A stretch of 64,000 bases of DNA from a bacterium. GTDB lineage: Bacteria > Cyanobacteriota > Vampirovibrionia > Obscuribacterales > Obscuribacteraceae. This document shows positions 24,892 through 33,313 of this stretch, piece after piece. The DNA is taken from NCBI GenBank assembly GCA_016124935.1, contig WGMS01000001.1, positions 186,001 through 250,000 on the forward strand, read 5' to 3'. The position numbers were made by a program, and so were the translations under genes. Position 1 is the first letter of the stretch, and every line of letters starts with the position of its first letter. The notes under the pieces were generated by a model. It did not search any database, was not told where the DNA came from, and saw nothing but the letters and a program-made list of their open reading frames with translations.

Positions 24892-25962
24892 ATGACATCC
24901 CTTGTCAAGAAAGCGAGCAAAAATAGATCCGGAGCCCTAGCGGCACTGCTTCTCGTCGTGCTTATCTGCTCCTGCACAGTATTATCGTCGGTATCGCCGC
25001 TCCCGACCTGCGCTCTCACCCAGGCCGAAGACAACCAATTGAGATCCCATATAAACGCCGGTAATCACTATCTGGCTCGCAGGCTTTATGATGAAGCGAT
25101 AAACGAATACGAAGCCGCTCTCAAAATAGATCCAGAATGTCGAATCGCCAAAGACAATATCGCCCTGGTCCATAATAATAAAGGCACTGATTACTTCAGC
25201 CGCAGACTTTATCAGGAAGCGCAGAAAGAGTGGCAGACCGCACTATCGCTCAACCCCAACGATGCCATAGCCCGACGCAATCTACAGGTACTGGCGGTGC
25301 ATATGCGCCACCAGAGAGAAAACCAATTGAGACTGCAGGAACAGGCCGCCCAAGAAGCAGAAGAGAAAGAGGAAGAACAACCAGTCCGGGAAGCGGAAGC
25401 AAGCAGAAAGAAAGAGATAGAAGAGAAAAAAGAAGAACCTCCTAAACCGACGATTATCTTGAGCACCGGATCCAGTCAAGTCAAAATGAGCGATGACGGA
25501 AAGCTCCTCGGTCCACAAAATTCCGAAGATGCGTTTTCGGAGAATTCAGAAGAACATTCCACGGCACCGTCGGTCGACAGCGTGATCAACGATTCACTCA
25601 GCACTCTAAACGCGCTAAAAGAGAAGAAAAGGACTACCACTCAAATGAAAGTGGTGACGGTGGTAAAGCCTGCTGCGCCCGTACCTTCGCAAACCAAAAC
25701 AGATAGTGAAGCGCTGAAAGAGCCAAAAGAACAAAAAGAGCAAAAAGAGCAAAAAAATTCCGACAGAGATGACCAAAAGCTGACGATATCGCTTCAGTTA
25801 TCTAGATTGGAAAAAGAGGTCTTCGGTGAAGAACGGAGAGATGACCCGATTCTGAAAAGACTGCTTCATCTGGAGAAAGACACCCTGGGCAAGAAGCAAT
25901 CAGGTACGGTGAAAGAGCGTCTGAAGCGCCTGAACGAAACCTATGGCTTTCGAACTTATTGA
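24892..25962 (+). CDS. Secreted TPR protein with C-terminal FG-type repeat
   Basis: 356 residues. The N-terminal hydrophobic stretch (about 13-35) acts as signal or anchor. Two TPR units at about 55-125 read INAGNHYLARRLYDEAINEYEAALKIDP and NNKGTDYFSRRLYQEAQKEWQTALSLNP. A long disordered Glu/Lys/Gln-rich middle includes a KEQ tandem. The C-terminus carries a repeat of about 21 residues: LEKEVFGEERRDDPILKRLLH, LEKDTLGKKQSGTVKERLKR and a partial third. Its role is unknown; likely a periplasmic or envelope scaffold. Confidence 0.75.
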   Translation: MTSLVKKASKNRSGALAALLLVVLICSCTVLSSVSPLPTCALTQAEDNQLRSHINAGNHYLARRLYDEAINEYEAALKIDPECRIAKDNIALVHNNKGTDYFSRRLYQEAQKEWQTALSLNPNDAIARRNLQVLAVHMRHQRENQLRLQEQAAQEAEEKEEEQPVREAEASRKKEIEEKKEEPPKPTIILSTGSSQVKMSDDGKLLGPQNSEDAFSENSEEHSTAPSVDSVINDSLSTLNALKEKKRTTTQMKVVTVVKPAAPVPSQTKTDSEALKEPKEQKEQKEQKNSDRDDQKLTISLQLSRLEKEVFGEERRDDPILKRLLHLEKDTLGKKQSGTVKERLKRLNETYGFRTY

Positions 25963-26687
25963 TAGATCTGGCCGTTGAACTTGATATATCCACCCTGCTT
26001 GAAGCGGGATGTAGACCGGTGTGTGTAGTGAATCACTCCGCCTTTATCGTTCCAGATATACTCTCCGCAGACCTCCACCAGATTGCCTTGCTGCAAAGGC
26101 ACCCGGGCAGCAAGGTCTATATTATGGGCAACGAGGACGGTTGTGCCGTTGGCCAGCTTGAAGAGAAAGCGCTGGTGCTGCCTGCCCCTTTTGTCATCGG
26201 GCAGCAGCTTAAAAACCGGCGCAGCATAACAGACCCTCACCCCCCTGGCTCGCCTTGCCTGAAGGTCGATAAGCACCCGGTCGTCATAACGGGTCGAGCC
26301 GATGGCGTTGAGCGGTGTCACCTTCTTGGCGACTATATACTGGTCGGATGCCCCTGGCTCGGCAGTCGTTCCGAATTCTAGAGGGGTAATGCCCGAATCT
26401 ATCTCTTTTGACGGCTCTGCTCTATCTTCATCGCCGCCACCAAAATTGCGGACAACAGCGTTGCCTATCCGGTTGGCGATCAGATGGCTGGAGCCGGTGG
26501 CCGCTCTTTTGAGCTGCATATCTCCGCTCGATCCGGATTGAGCAGGCTTAGGATTATGCTCGGCATGGCTCCCGGCGCAACCGCATAGGCAGAATACCAG
26601 GAGTGAGATATACAGAAAATAGCCGGTATAACCAGGTCCAGGTGAGATATTTCTTCGTCTATTCAGCATCATAGGGAGTAAAACCAT
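25956..26687 (-). CDS. Lipoprotein with DUF3465 domain
   Basis: A hydrophobic segment ends in the lipobox LCGC (Cys about residue 38 from this start), so it should be lipidated. After a polar linker of about 100 residues, the C-terminal ~105 residues match DUF3465: DDKRGRQHQRFLFKLANGTT, VLVAHNIDLAARVPL, GEYIWNDKGGVIHYTHRS and a final GGYIKF-x-G-x-x-YQ. The role of the family is not known to me. The true start is unsure: a TTG at 26726 also opens the frame, and no ribosome site decides. Its 3' end overlaps the convergent TPR gene by seven bases. Confidence 0.75.
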   Translation of the reverse strand: MVLLPMMLNRRRNISPGPGYTGYFLYISLLVFCLCGCAGSHAEHNPKPAQSGSSGDMQLKRAATGSSHLIANRIGNAVVRNFGGGDEDRAEPSKEIDSGITPLEFGTTAEPGASDQYIVAKKVTPLNAIGSTRYDDRVLIDLQARRARGVRVCYAAPVFKLLPDDKRGRQHQRFLFKLANGTTVLVAHNIDLAARVPLQQGNLVEVCGEYIWNDKGGVIHYTHRSTSRFKQGGYIKFNGQIYQ

Positions 26688-26798
26688 GACTATAAGGCAG
26701 CTTAGCAAATTTTGGCAGAGGCGCAATTGACCTTGCCCTGTGGTATATAGTTGATGTAATGGTATAAGAAAGGGTGACTCGGAGTAGTGGAAGAGCTT

Positions 26799-27887
26799 AT
26801 GTTATCGACAGTCTATCTTACCGGAGATTCTGTGGAAGCTCGAGCTTTCGTCGACGATCTGCCAGCTAAAGACTGGAGAACCGTAGCCCTCACCCGCCTC
26901 ACCAACCACGGTCTGACCGTGGTCAATCCTCTGGAAATTGCCTGGAGCAATCGCAATCCGGAAGAAGCCATCGTTTTAGATGACTTCACCGACAAAAGAG
27001 TACGCCGCGCCCTCGACCTCATAGACGAGTCCGATGCCCTCCTGGCCAATCTGGAGGCCTCCAGTTACGGCACCGCCATGGAGATTTTCTACGCGCACCG
27101 AAGGGGCAAAATGGTTACCGTCGTAGGCTCCTCGCCCTTCAGCCCCTGGGTTCTGAGCCATTCGCAAGCTCGCTTCGAGAATGTCAATCAAGCGGTCGAC
27201 TACCTGATAGAGAAGCATCCGCAGCTGGCGCCGCTCACCTGGACCCTACAATACGAAGCCCAGCTCTCCGAGCGCTACGAGCAGATGCCCCCCTGTGGCG
27301 AACCCGATTACAAGTTCATCGGAGGAAAGCTCCCGACCCTGGTTATCGCCCCCCACGCCACGGCTTACTGGAAGGAAGGAGAGTTCTACGAACAGGATTC
27401 CTACACCGGTTCTCTGGCCTCGGTCCTTAACCGGCTGGCAGGAAGTCATGCCATGCTCTCCAACTATTGCAATGCCGCCGACACCTGCTGGTATCTAGAG
27501 ACCCCTTTCCGCCGGGCCCTCACCGATATCGTCCGTTCAGGCAAAGTAGGCATGGTCCTGATTCTGCTGGGCTCGACCTGGCAGGAAGCACCGGGTCTGC
27601 AAGCCTCTTTCTACGGACGCAGGGAGTCTACCCTGAAGACCTATCGCAAGCTCCTCACCGAAAAACTTGCCGGTCTCGAGCCGGTTATTCCCGCCGCTTT
27701 CGACAGACCTGTCCGCCCCCTGGCCAGTTTTATATCTGAAGTTCTCGAGATCCCGACGGTGGTTCTGAGACTGCACAAGCGTTACCGGATGCCGCGCTTA
27801 CAACCCATCCAGTATTCGAGGCTGGCTAATGCCCTGTCAGAATTCATACTGGATACCGGTCTTGAGCTACAGCGGAGCCATAGTTAA
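26799..27887 (+). CDS. Nucleoside 2-deoxyribosyltransferase-like domain fused to an N-formylglutamate-amidohydrolase-like domain
   Basis: 362 residues. GGAAGAG precedes the ATG at 26799; a GTG at 26787 is too close to its own GGAG. Residues 1-150 follow the nucleoside deoxyribosyltransferase plan: VYLTGD, HGLTVVNP, SDALLANLEASSYGTAMEIFYAHRRGKMVTVVG. The second half has LVIAPHATAYWKEGEFYEQD and SNYCNAADTCWYLETPFRRAL. This vaguely resembles the N-formylglutamate amidohydrolase family, though I am unsure. Such a pairing is not familiar to me. cutA begins the base after its stop, so the two are tightly cotranscribed. Confidence 0.6.
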   Translation: MLSTVYLTGDSVEARAFVDDLPAKDWRTVALTRLTNHGLTVVNPLEIAWSNRNPEEAIVLDDFTDKRVRRALDLIDESDALLANLEASSYGTAMEIFYAHRRGKMVTVVGSSPFSPWVLSHSQARFENVNQAVDYLIEKHPQLAPLTWTLQYEAQLSERYEQMPPCGEPDYKFIGGKLPTLVIAPHATAYWKEGEFYEQDSYTGSLASVLNRLAGSHAMLSNYCNAADTCWYLETPFRRALTDIVRSGKVGMVLILLGSTWQEAPGLQASFYGRRESTLKTYRKLLTEKLAGLEPVIPAAFDRPVRPLASFISEVLEIPTVVLRLHKRYRMPRLQPIQYSRLANALSEFILDTGLELQRSHS

Positions 27888-28214
27888 ATGCCGTCCGAAT
27901 TGATAGCCCTGGTCTCCTGTCCGCAGAATCTAGCCGATAGTCTTGCCGGTTCGCTCGTGGAGAAGAAAGTGGCAGCCTGCGTCAATATCGTCAAAGAGGT
28001 AACCTCGGTCTACCGCTGGGAAGGCAATATCGAGAAAGACCCGGAGTCCCTCTTGATTATCAAAACCAATTCAGAAGTCTGGGCAAGATTTCAGCAGACG
28101 GTGGAAGAGCTGCATCCTTACGAGGTCCCCGAGATCATTGCCGTGCCAATTGAAGTCGGCAACCAGGCTTATTTAAAATGGCTCAATCAATCTGTTACAA
28201 CTAAAAGTAGCTAA
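27888..28214 (+). CDS. cutA: CutA1 divalent-cation tolerance/trimeric protein
   Basis: 108 residues, the usual CutA1 length. Motifs: VSCPQNLADSLAGSLVEKKVAACVNIV, SVYRWEGNIEKDPESLLIIKT and ELHPYEVPEIIAVPIEVGNQAYLKWL. CutA forms a stable PII-like trimer. Links to copper tolerance exist in E. coli, but the molecular role is unsettled. Its ATG follows the upstream stop with no gap, and the acyl-CoA ligase gene starts 26 bases later, giving a three-gene run. Confidence 0.95.
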   Translation: MPSELIALVSCPQNLADSLAGSLVEKKVAACVNIVKEVTSVYRWEGNIEKDPESLLIIKTNSEVWARFQQTVEELHPYEVPEIIAVPIEVGNQAYLKWLNQSVTTKSS

Positions 28215-28240
28215 TTCTATTTGTCCCAGAGGAGAAAAGC

Positions 28241-30091
28241 GTGTCCAAGACAACCATCGTAGAAGTCTTCTGGAAGCGTATTTCCGATACCCCTCACGCG
28301 GACGCGATTCTCTTCAAAGAAGACGGACATTTCAAAGCCCTTTCTTGGAAAGAATACGGCGAGCTGGTCCGTACAGTAAGCGCCGCATTAATCCGGCTGG
28401 AGATAGGAATCTCCACCAATGTAGCCATACTTGCTGACAACGGACCGCGCTGGAGCATGGCGGACTTGGGCATTCTCTCAGCCGGCGCCCATAGCGTTCC
28501 TGTCTATTCGACATTAGCACCGGATGAGGTGGCTTATATCCTCCGACACAGTGAAGCGGAATTGCTCTTCGCCGGAGACTCCGCCCAGGCGGAGAAGATC
28601 CTCGCCCACGAAACAAGCCCGCCGGAGACCCTGGAGCATGTCGTGATCATGGATGACTCGATGCCCGAGAATCATCGAGGAGAGCGCATCAACGTGATTA
28701 CCTGGAGCGATTTCCTGGCATCGGGCAGGGAATATCTCTCGGACTCGAAGAACAGTGGCGTGGTCGAGAGGAAAATAGCATCGGTGGCCGGAGAGGATCT
28801 TTGCACCATCGTCTACACATCGGGCACCACCGGCTTCCCGAAAGGAGCCATGATCCTGCATCGCAATATCGGCGCCGTTCTGGAGTCTATGGCAGAGATC
28901 ATCACCTTCGACAAGAAAGACATAGCCCTTTCTTTCTTGCCTCTTTCCCACGTATACGAACGGGTGGGCGGTCAATTCATGGCCATATACAACGGCATCC
29001 CCTTTGCTTATGCGGAGTCCATGGAGAAAGTAGCGGCGAACATGAACGAGGTGAAACCGACTATTCTGAACGCCGTGCCTCGTTTCTACGAAAAAGCCTA
29101 TCAGAAGATCCAGACCCAGATCCGGGCAATGCCCCAGACCCAGCAAGCCTTCGTTCGCTGGGCTCTCGGCATAGGTATGCGTGCCACCCGTCAGAGGGTG
29201 GAGAAGAATGTCGATAGTGGAATCCTCAATCAGCTTTATAGAGCAGAGCTGCGCATTGCAGACCGTCTTGTCTTCAAGAAGATACGGGACAGGCTAGGCG
29301 GCAGATTGCGCCTGATGACCTCCGGAGCAGCCCCTCTCTCCAACGATGTCCATCTCTTTTTCGAGGCTATAGGCTTGAGTATCATCGAAGGCTATGGTCT
29401 TACCGAAACCTGCGCTCCTCTAGCCTGCAACCGGCCGGACGACATCAAATTCAACACTGTGGGTCGACCGCTGCCCGGGGTCGAGGTGAAACTGGCCGAA
29501 GACGGCGAGCTTCTGGTCCGGGGTCCTACGGTCTTTGCCGGCTATTATAAGAACGAGAAAGCCTCGCAAGAGGCTTTCGATGGAGACTGGTTCCGCACCG
29601 GCGATATCGCCGCCATCGATGCCGAGGGCTATATAAAAATCACAGATCGCAAGAAAGACATCATCATCACATCAGGCGGCAAACATGTGGCTCCTCAGAT
29701 GATCGAGAACCTCTTCAAAGGCGAATCTCTGATAGCCCATACCCTGGCCTATGGCGACCGGCGCAAATTCATATCGGCGATGTTCGCGGTAAACCGAGAC
29801 GGACTCAAACAGTTCGCCCGCAGACATAACCTCAAAGAAGACGATCCGGAAGCTTTGATAAAGAACTCCCTGGTGGTCGAAGCCGTGCAGGCGGTGGTTG
29901 ATGAAAAGAATTCATCCCTGGCCAACTATGAACAGATCAAGAAATTCATTCTTTTAGACCGTGAATTCTCCATCGAAGAGAACGAGTTGACCCCGACCAT
30001 GAAAGTAAAGCGCAAGGTCGTGACCGAAAAATTCAAATCCTTGCTGGACGGTATGTATGACCGGGAGGATCTGGAGACTCAGATTAAATAA
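28241..30091 (+). CDS. Long-chain fatty-acid--CoA ligase (FAA1/COG1022 type)
   Basis: 616 residues from a GTG at 28241 with AGAGGAG in front. ATP loop YTSGTTGFPKGAM (about 192-204), IEGYGLTETCAPLACN, TGDIAAID, TDRKKDIIITSGGKHVAPQMIENL and the C-terminal TPTMKVKRKVV. This is the long-chain acyl-CoA synthetase subgroup with a ~600-residue body. It probably activates exogenous or recycled fatty acids at the membrane. Downstream of cutA, with 26 bases between them. Confidence 0.92.
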   Translation: MSKTTIVEVFWKRISDTPHADAILFKEDGHFKALSWKEYGELVRTVSAALIRLEIGISTNVAILADNGPRWSMADLGILSAGAHSVPVYSTLAPDEVAYILRHSEAELLFAGDSAQAEKILAHETSPPETLEHVVIMDDSMPENHRGERINVITWSDFLASGREYLSDSKNSGVVERKIASVAGEDLCTIVYTSGTTGFPKGAMILHRNIGAVLESMAEIITFDKKDIALSFLPLSHVYERVGGQFMAIYNGIPFAYAESMEKVAANMNEVKPTILNAVPRFYEKAYQKIQTQIRAMPQTQQAFVRWALGIGMRATRQRVEKNVDSGILNQLYRAELRIADRLVFKKIRDRLGGRLRLMTSGAAPLSNDVHLFFEAIGLSIIEGYGLTETCAPLACNRPDDIKFNTVGRPLPGVEVKLAEDGELLVRGPTVFAGYYKNEKASQEAFDGDWFRTGDIAAIDAEGYIKITDRKKDIIITSGGKHVAPQMIENLFKGESLIAHTLAYGDRRKFISAMFAVNRDGLKQFARRHNLKEDDPEALIKNSLVVEAVQAVVDEKNSSLANYEQIKKFILLDREFSIEENELTPTMKVKRKVVTEKFKSLLDGMYDREDLETQIK

Positions 30092-30135
30092 TCCGTATAT
30101 ATAAGAGAATCTATTCTCTAAAAGATTAAATGTTC

Positions 30136-30164
30136 TTTACTTTCCCTTGGCAACTGATTACAAT
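30136..30164 (+). promoter_or_regulatory. Possible promoter upstream of the membrane-protein gene
   Basis: TTTACT (30136-30141), 17 bases, TACAAT (30159-30164). It lies about 130 bases before the ATG at 30294. The -10 is good and the -35 only fair. An AGAGAAT-CT-ATTCTCT palindrome lies just upstream at 30104-30119. Confidence 0.4.
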
Positions 30165-30293
30165 AATGGCGGCAGTTTATTTGTGCCGCTTCGGTCAGAA
30201 CTAAGGGCTCGGGTCCCCGTTCAGGATACTTACTAACTAGCTAAACAATAAATTCAAGACCGTCTAGAACCGGTTATCGAGGACGAAAAGAAT

Positions 30294-31301
30294 ATGTTTG
30301 ATTCTATAGGACGAGGCTTCAGGCTGATATGGGCAAGCATCCGCATGGGCTGGCACGATAAACGTCTACTTCTGCCCTCGGTAATCACCGTAATCAGCAA
30401 TATCTTCTTTGCCATCCTGCTTTTCGTCCAGGCCAAAACCCACTTCGGCGGCAACTCCGAAACCGCAAACAATTTTGCGAAGCAGGGTCAGGGACTTCTG
30501 CAGGGCGGTGCCGATATGGCGAACAAAATGCAGATGTTCGGCATAAACGGTCCCATGGACCCAACAGGTATGGGCAGTTCCATGAACGCCATGAGTTCCG
30601 ACACAGCCCTTGCCGTCACCGGTATCCTCTGCATCTGGTGGCTCACCAACCGTTTTCTCGAAGGGGTTACCACGGCCCTTGTCTACAGCCATCTCACCGA
30701 AGGTCGGGGCTCAGGAAGATTCTCCACCGCCGCCGCCGCCGTCCTCACCAGCCTGCCTGCCATTATCATGCTCGGCGCAGCCACCCTTATCGCCAAAAGA
30801 ATCGCCGGATGGCTCAGGCACAAGCGCGGTGCAGGCGGCGTTTTCGGCTTCGGCTTCAATTTCCTTGCAAGCATTATAGAAGTCTTCTGGACCCTGGCCG
30901 GACATCTTATATTGCCGGCAATCGTTATCGAGGGTACCTCCTTCTGGGGCGCCATGAAACGTGCGGACAAGATGGCCCAGGGCAATCTCCTCACCATCGG
31001 TGTGGGAGAGGTGGGAGTGGATATGATCTGCAAGATCTTCACCGGAGTGGTCTACGGCATAGGTGTAGCCGGCTTCGGCGGTGCCTGGTACCTGGGCACC
31101 GGCTTTACTTCGGCACCGGTTCTGATGATGGCTTTCGCCTGGGCAGGACTGGTTCTACTGGTCACCGCCCTGTCTATATACATCCGGTCGGCCTTCTACA
31201 CCTGCCTCTATGTCTGGGCGATAACCGCCGAAGAGGTAGAAGAGGCTATGCGGGCCGATGTGGCACCGCCGGCGCCTCTGGCAGCCGCCCTCACAACATA
31301 G
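30294..31301 (+). CDS. DUF6159-type integral membrane protein
   Basis: 335 residues, multi-pass. The N-terminal FDSIGRGFRLIWASIRMGWHDKRLLLPSVITVISNIFFAILLF opens like the DUF6159 family. Further hydrophobic segments occur at about 105-125, 140-165, 175-210, 240-270 and 275-305. A Gly/Met/Asn-rich loop lies between the first two. Its C-terminal end is Ala/Pro-rich. Family function is not known to me. The long open frame on the same strand at 30638-31309 is a GC-driven shadow. Confidence 0.7.
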   Translation: MFDSIGRGFRLIWASIRMGWHDKRLLLPSVITVISNIFFAILLFVQAKTHFGGNSETANNFAKQGQGLLQGGADMANKMQMFGINGPMDPTGMGSSMNAMSSDTALAVTGILCIWWLTNRFLEGVTTALVYSHLTEGRGSGRFSTAAAAVLTSLPAIIMLGAATLIAKRIAGWLRHKRGAGGVFGFGFNFLASIIEVFWTLAGHLILPAIVIEGTSFWGAMKRADKMAQGNLLTIGVGEVGVDMICKIFTGVVYGIGVAGFGGAWYLGTGFTSAPVLMMAFAWAGLVLLVTALSIYIRSAFYTCLYVWAITAEEVEEAMRADVAPPAPLAAALTT

Positions 31302-32231
31302 TTACATAGTCTGGGCTAAAGCAAACAGCTGTTCTGAATAGCGCCTTATCACATGGGCGAGGGCTATCTGCGTGCGCCATTGCACCGGAATCTGAGACTC
31401 TCCGTAAAAGGAGCCGGCGAGCTGACCGAAAACCGCCCCGGTGGCGTCGGCGTCATAGCCTAGATTGACCGCCAACAAAGCGCCTTCCTCGAAACTCTCA
31501 CTCTTATTAAAAGCCCAGAGCGCTGCTTCCAGACAACTGACCACGGTGCCATCCGGAACCAGGTCAGTCTCTTTCTTCTTTTTATATGAACCTTTGGCTA
31601 CGGCTTCCACCGCAGCATCGAGAGGTCGATGCGTCCAGTAGTCCGTCACCGGCTCGTAAATACCTTTGAGCAAGACGTTCTTTGGCACCTCATGCAGTGC
31701 CCCTACAATCAGAGCGGAAAGATACCGGCAAGCATCGATACATTGTCGATGGGCATGGGTTGTGCGGGAGCATTCACCGGCATAGTCCAGGGCTTTAGCA
31801 GGATTACTCGAATAAGTGAGAGGGATGGGAGCAATTCTGGCAAGGGAGCCATTGGCGTTGGCGTCTTCATCATCGAGCCCGCCGAAGGGCTGCTTGGTCG
31901 CTTCATACGAAAGAATAGCTTTGCGATTGATTACACTGACATCGAAACACCAGCCCTGGCTGCTTAGATGCCCCTGGTGATACCACTTCAGATAGCGATC
32001 CATCTGATCGGAAGGATTGAATCCTCGGCTCTCAATCAAGCTTTCAGCCAGAGCCAGAGCCATGGAAGTCTCGTCGGTGAACTCTCCGGCACGCACTTTG
32101 AATATGCCACCACCGGTCATACTATCAATCGGATCGAAGCTGCCCCGTTCCTGATATTCTAAAGGGGCACCCAGGGCATCTCCTATGGCCAGTCCGAACA
32201 AACACCCTCTATAACGATCGATCAGCTCCAA
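31302..32231 (-). CDS. ADP-ribosylglycohydrolase family protein
   Basis: 309 residues. N-terminal RYRGCLFGLAIGDALGAPLEY and the metal-binding FTDETSMALALAESLI mark the DraG/ARH family, which removes ADP-ribose from proteins or small molecules. The C-terminal site reads LGYDADATGAVFGQLAG, against the common GGDADTxA. The D-x-D pair is kept but the following Thr is Ala, and TDDT is TDET. It may still bind metal, with altered coordination. It is a single gene, ending one base after the convergent membrane gene. Confidence 0.85.
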   Translation of the reverse strand: MELIDRYRGCLFGLAIGDALGAPLEYQERGSFDPIDSMTGGGIFKVRAGEFTDETSMALALAESLIESRGFNPSDQMDRYLKWYHQGHLSSQGWCFDVSVINRKAILSYEATKQPFGGLDDEDANANGSLARIAPIPLTYSSNPAKALDYAGECSRTTHAHRQCIDACRYLSALIVGALHEVPKNVLLKGIYEPVTDYWTHRPLDAAVEAVAKGSYKKKKETDLVPDGTVVSCLEAALWAFNKSESFEEGALLAVNLGYDADATGAVFGQLAGSFYGESQIPVQWRTQIALAHVIRRYSEQLFALAQTM

Positions 32232-32272
32232 TGGTCTACTCCTTGAATAACCTGATTAACTCTAGCAATTGA

Positions 32273-32824
32273 TCAAACACTAGCCTGCACAAGACCGCTG
32301 ATCAAGTCGGGAGTGAGAATCCATTCGAGATTGCCGGAAAGAGCAGGAGGGAGCTCTTCGCAGTTCACGAGACAGACCGCAGACTTTCGAAAAGGCATTC
32401 TAAATACCGGACTGCCACCAACCAGAACCGATACCAGCTCTCCCATATCGGGTTCGTGACCGACCAGCATCAACTCATCTTTCGATTGATACGCTTCCAG
32501 AGATTCGATAAAAGACTTGACTGCTACCCCCGGAGAGAGCTTGGCTGACTTGATCAGCTCGCAATTGAAATTATCGGCAAAAACTCTCGCGGTCTGCTCT
32601 GCCCGCAAATAAGGACTGGAGATCACCAGCTTCAACCTGGCCCCTACCGCTTTGAGGGCGTTAGCCACCATCTGAGCCTGGGCAAACCCGGCTTCAGTGA
32701 GGGGTCTTTCGGCGTCGGTCTTGTACTTTCCCGTGGCGAGGGGTTCTGCTATGGCATGCCTGACAAGATATATCTTCAATGGTTTCGATTCCGTTCCGGT
32801 GCAAAAATGTCTATTCTTAATCAT
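32273..32824 (-). CDS. sixA: SixA-type phosphohistidine phosphatase
   Basis: 183 residues of the histidine phosphatase superfamily. IYLVRHAIAEP holds the catalytic RH motif, DAERPLTEAGFAQAQ and SSPYLRAEQTARVFA are family signatures, and LMLVGHEPDMGELV supplies the second histidine. SixA proteins dephosphorylate phosphohistidine, for example on HPt domains. About 15 residues precede the first strand, so the true start may be slightly later. It is divergent from ruvX, with 44 bases between them. Confidence 0.88.
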   Translation of the reverse strand: MIKNRHFCTGTESKPLKIYLVRHAIAEPLATGKYKTDAERPLTEAGFAQAQMVANALKAVGARLKLVISSPYLRAEQTARVFADNFNCELIKSAKLSPGVAVKSFIESLEAYQSKDELMLVGHEPDMGELVSVLVGGSPVFRMPFRKSAVCLVNCEELPPALSGNLEWILTPDLISGLVQASV

Positions 32825-32868
32825 ATTGAGTTTGTATGCAAATTAATACCTGATGTAGAATCAGGAAC

Positions 32869-33306
32869 ATGAGCGAAAGACCAAGAGCCATGGGACTTGA
32901 CATTGGAGACAAACGAATTGGCATAGCCATTTCCGATCCCCTTGGCTTGACTGCGGTCGGTTTCGAGACCATAGAAAGAAAAAACAACAAAGTGGATGTA
33001 AGGGTTATCAAAGCGATAGCCGAAAGACATGACGTGAGAACCATCGTCATCGGTCTACCAAAAAATATGAACGGAACCATAGGCTACCAGGCGGAAAAGG
33101 TCCGAGACTTCGGTGTAAAACTGGCCAGGGTTACAGGACTGGCGGTGGTCTATGAAGACGAACGACTGACGACGGTCTCGGCTATTCGAACCCTGACTGT
33201 CCAGGGTGTTCGCACCGGCGAGAATAGAGAGCTGGTGGATATGCAGGCAGCGGCAATAATCCTTCAGAAATTCCTGGATAGCGAAAGCAGACCGCCTAGC
33301 GCTTGA
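32869..33306 (+). CDS. ruvX: Putative pre-16S rRNA nuclease YqgF (RuvX)
   Basis: 145 residues. MGLDIGDKRIGIAISDPLGLTA, IVIGLPKNMNGTIG, VYEDERLTTVSA and the closing VDMQAAAIILQKFL are the YqgF/RuvX signature. The family folds as RNase H and trims the 16S rRNA 5' end; Asp10 and Glu in YEDERLT are likely metal ligands. AGGAAC lies directly in front of the ATG. It ends seven bases from a convergent pseudogene. Confidence 0.94.
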   Translation: MSERPRAMGLDIGDKRIGIAISDPLGLTAVGFETIERKNNKVDVRVIKAIAERHDVRTIVIGLPKNMNGTIGYQAEKVRDFGVKLARVTGLAVVYEDERLTTVSAIRTLTVQGVRTGENRELVDMQAAAIILQKFLDSESRPPSA

Positions 33307-33313
33307 GTCTGTA

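Noticed and set aside
30638..31309. A 223-codon plus-strand frame inside the DUF6159-type gene
   Set aside because: It is Arg/His-rich in a +1 frame of a hydrophobic GC-rich gene; typical shadow composition.
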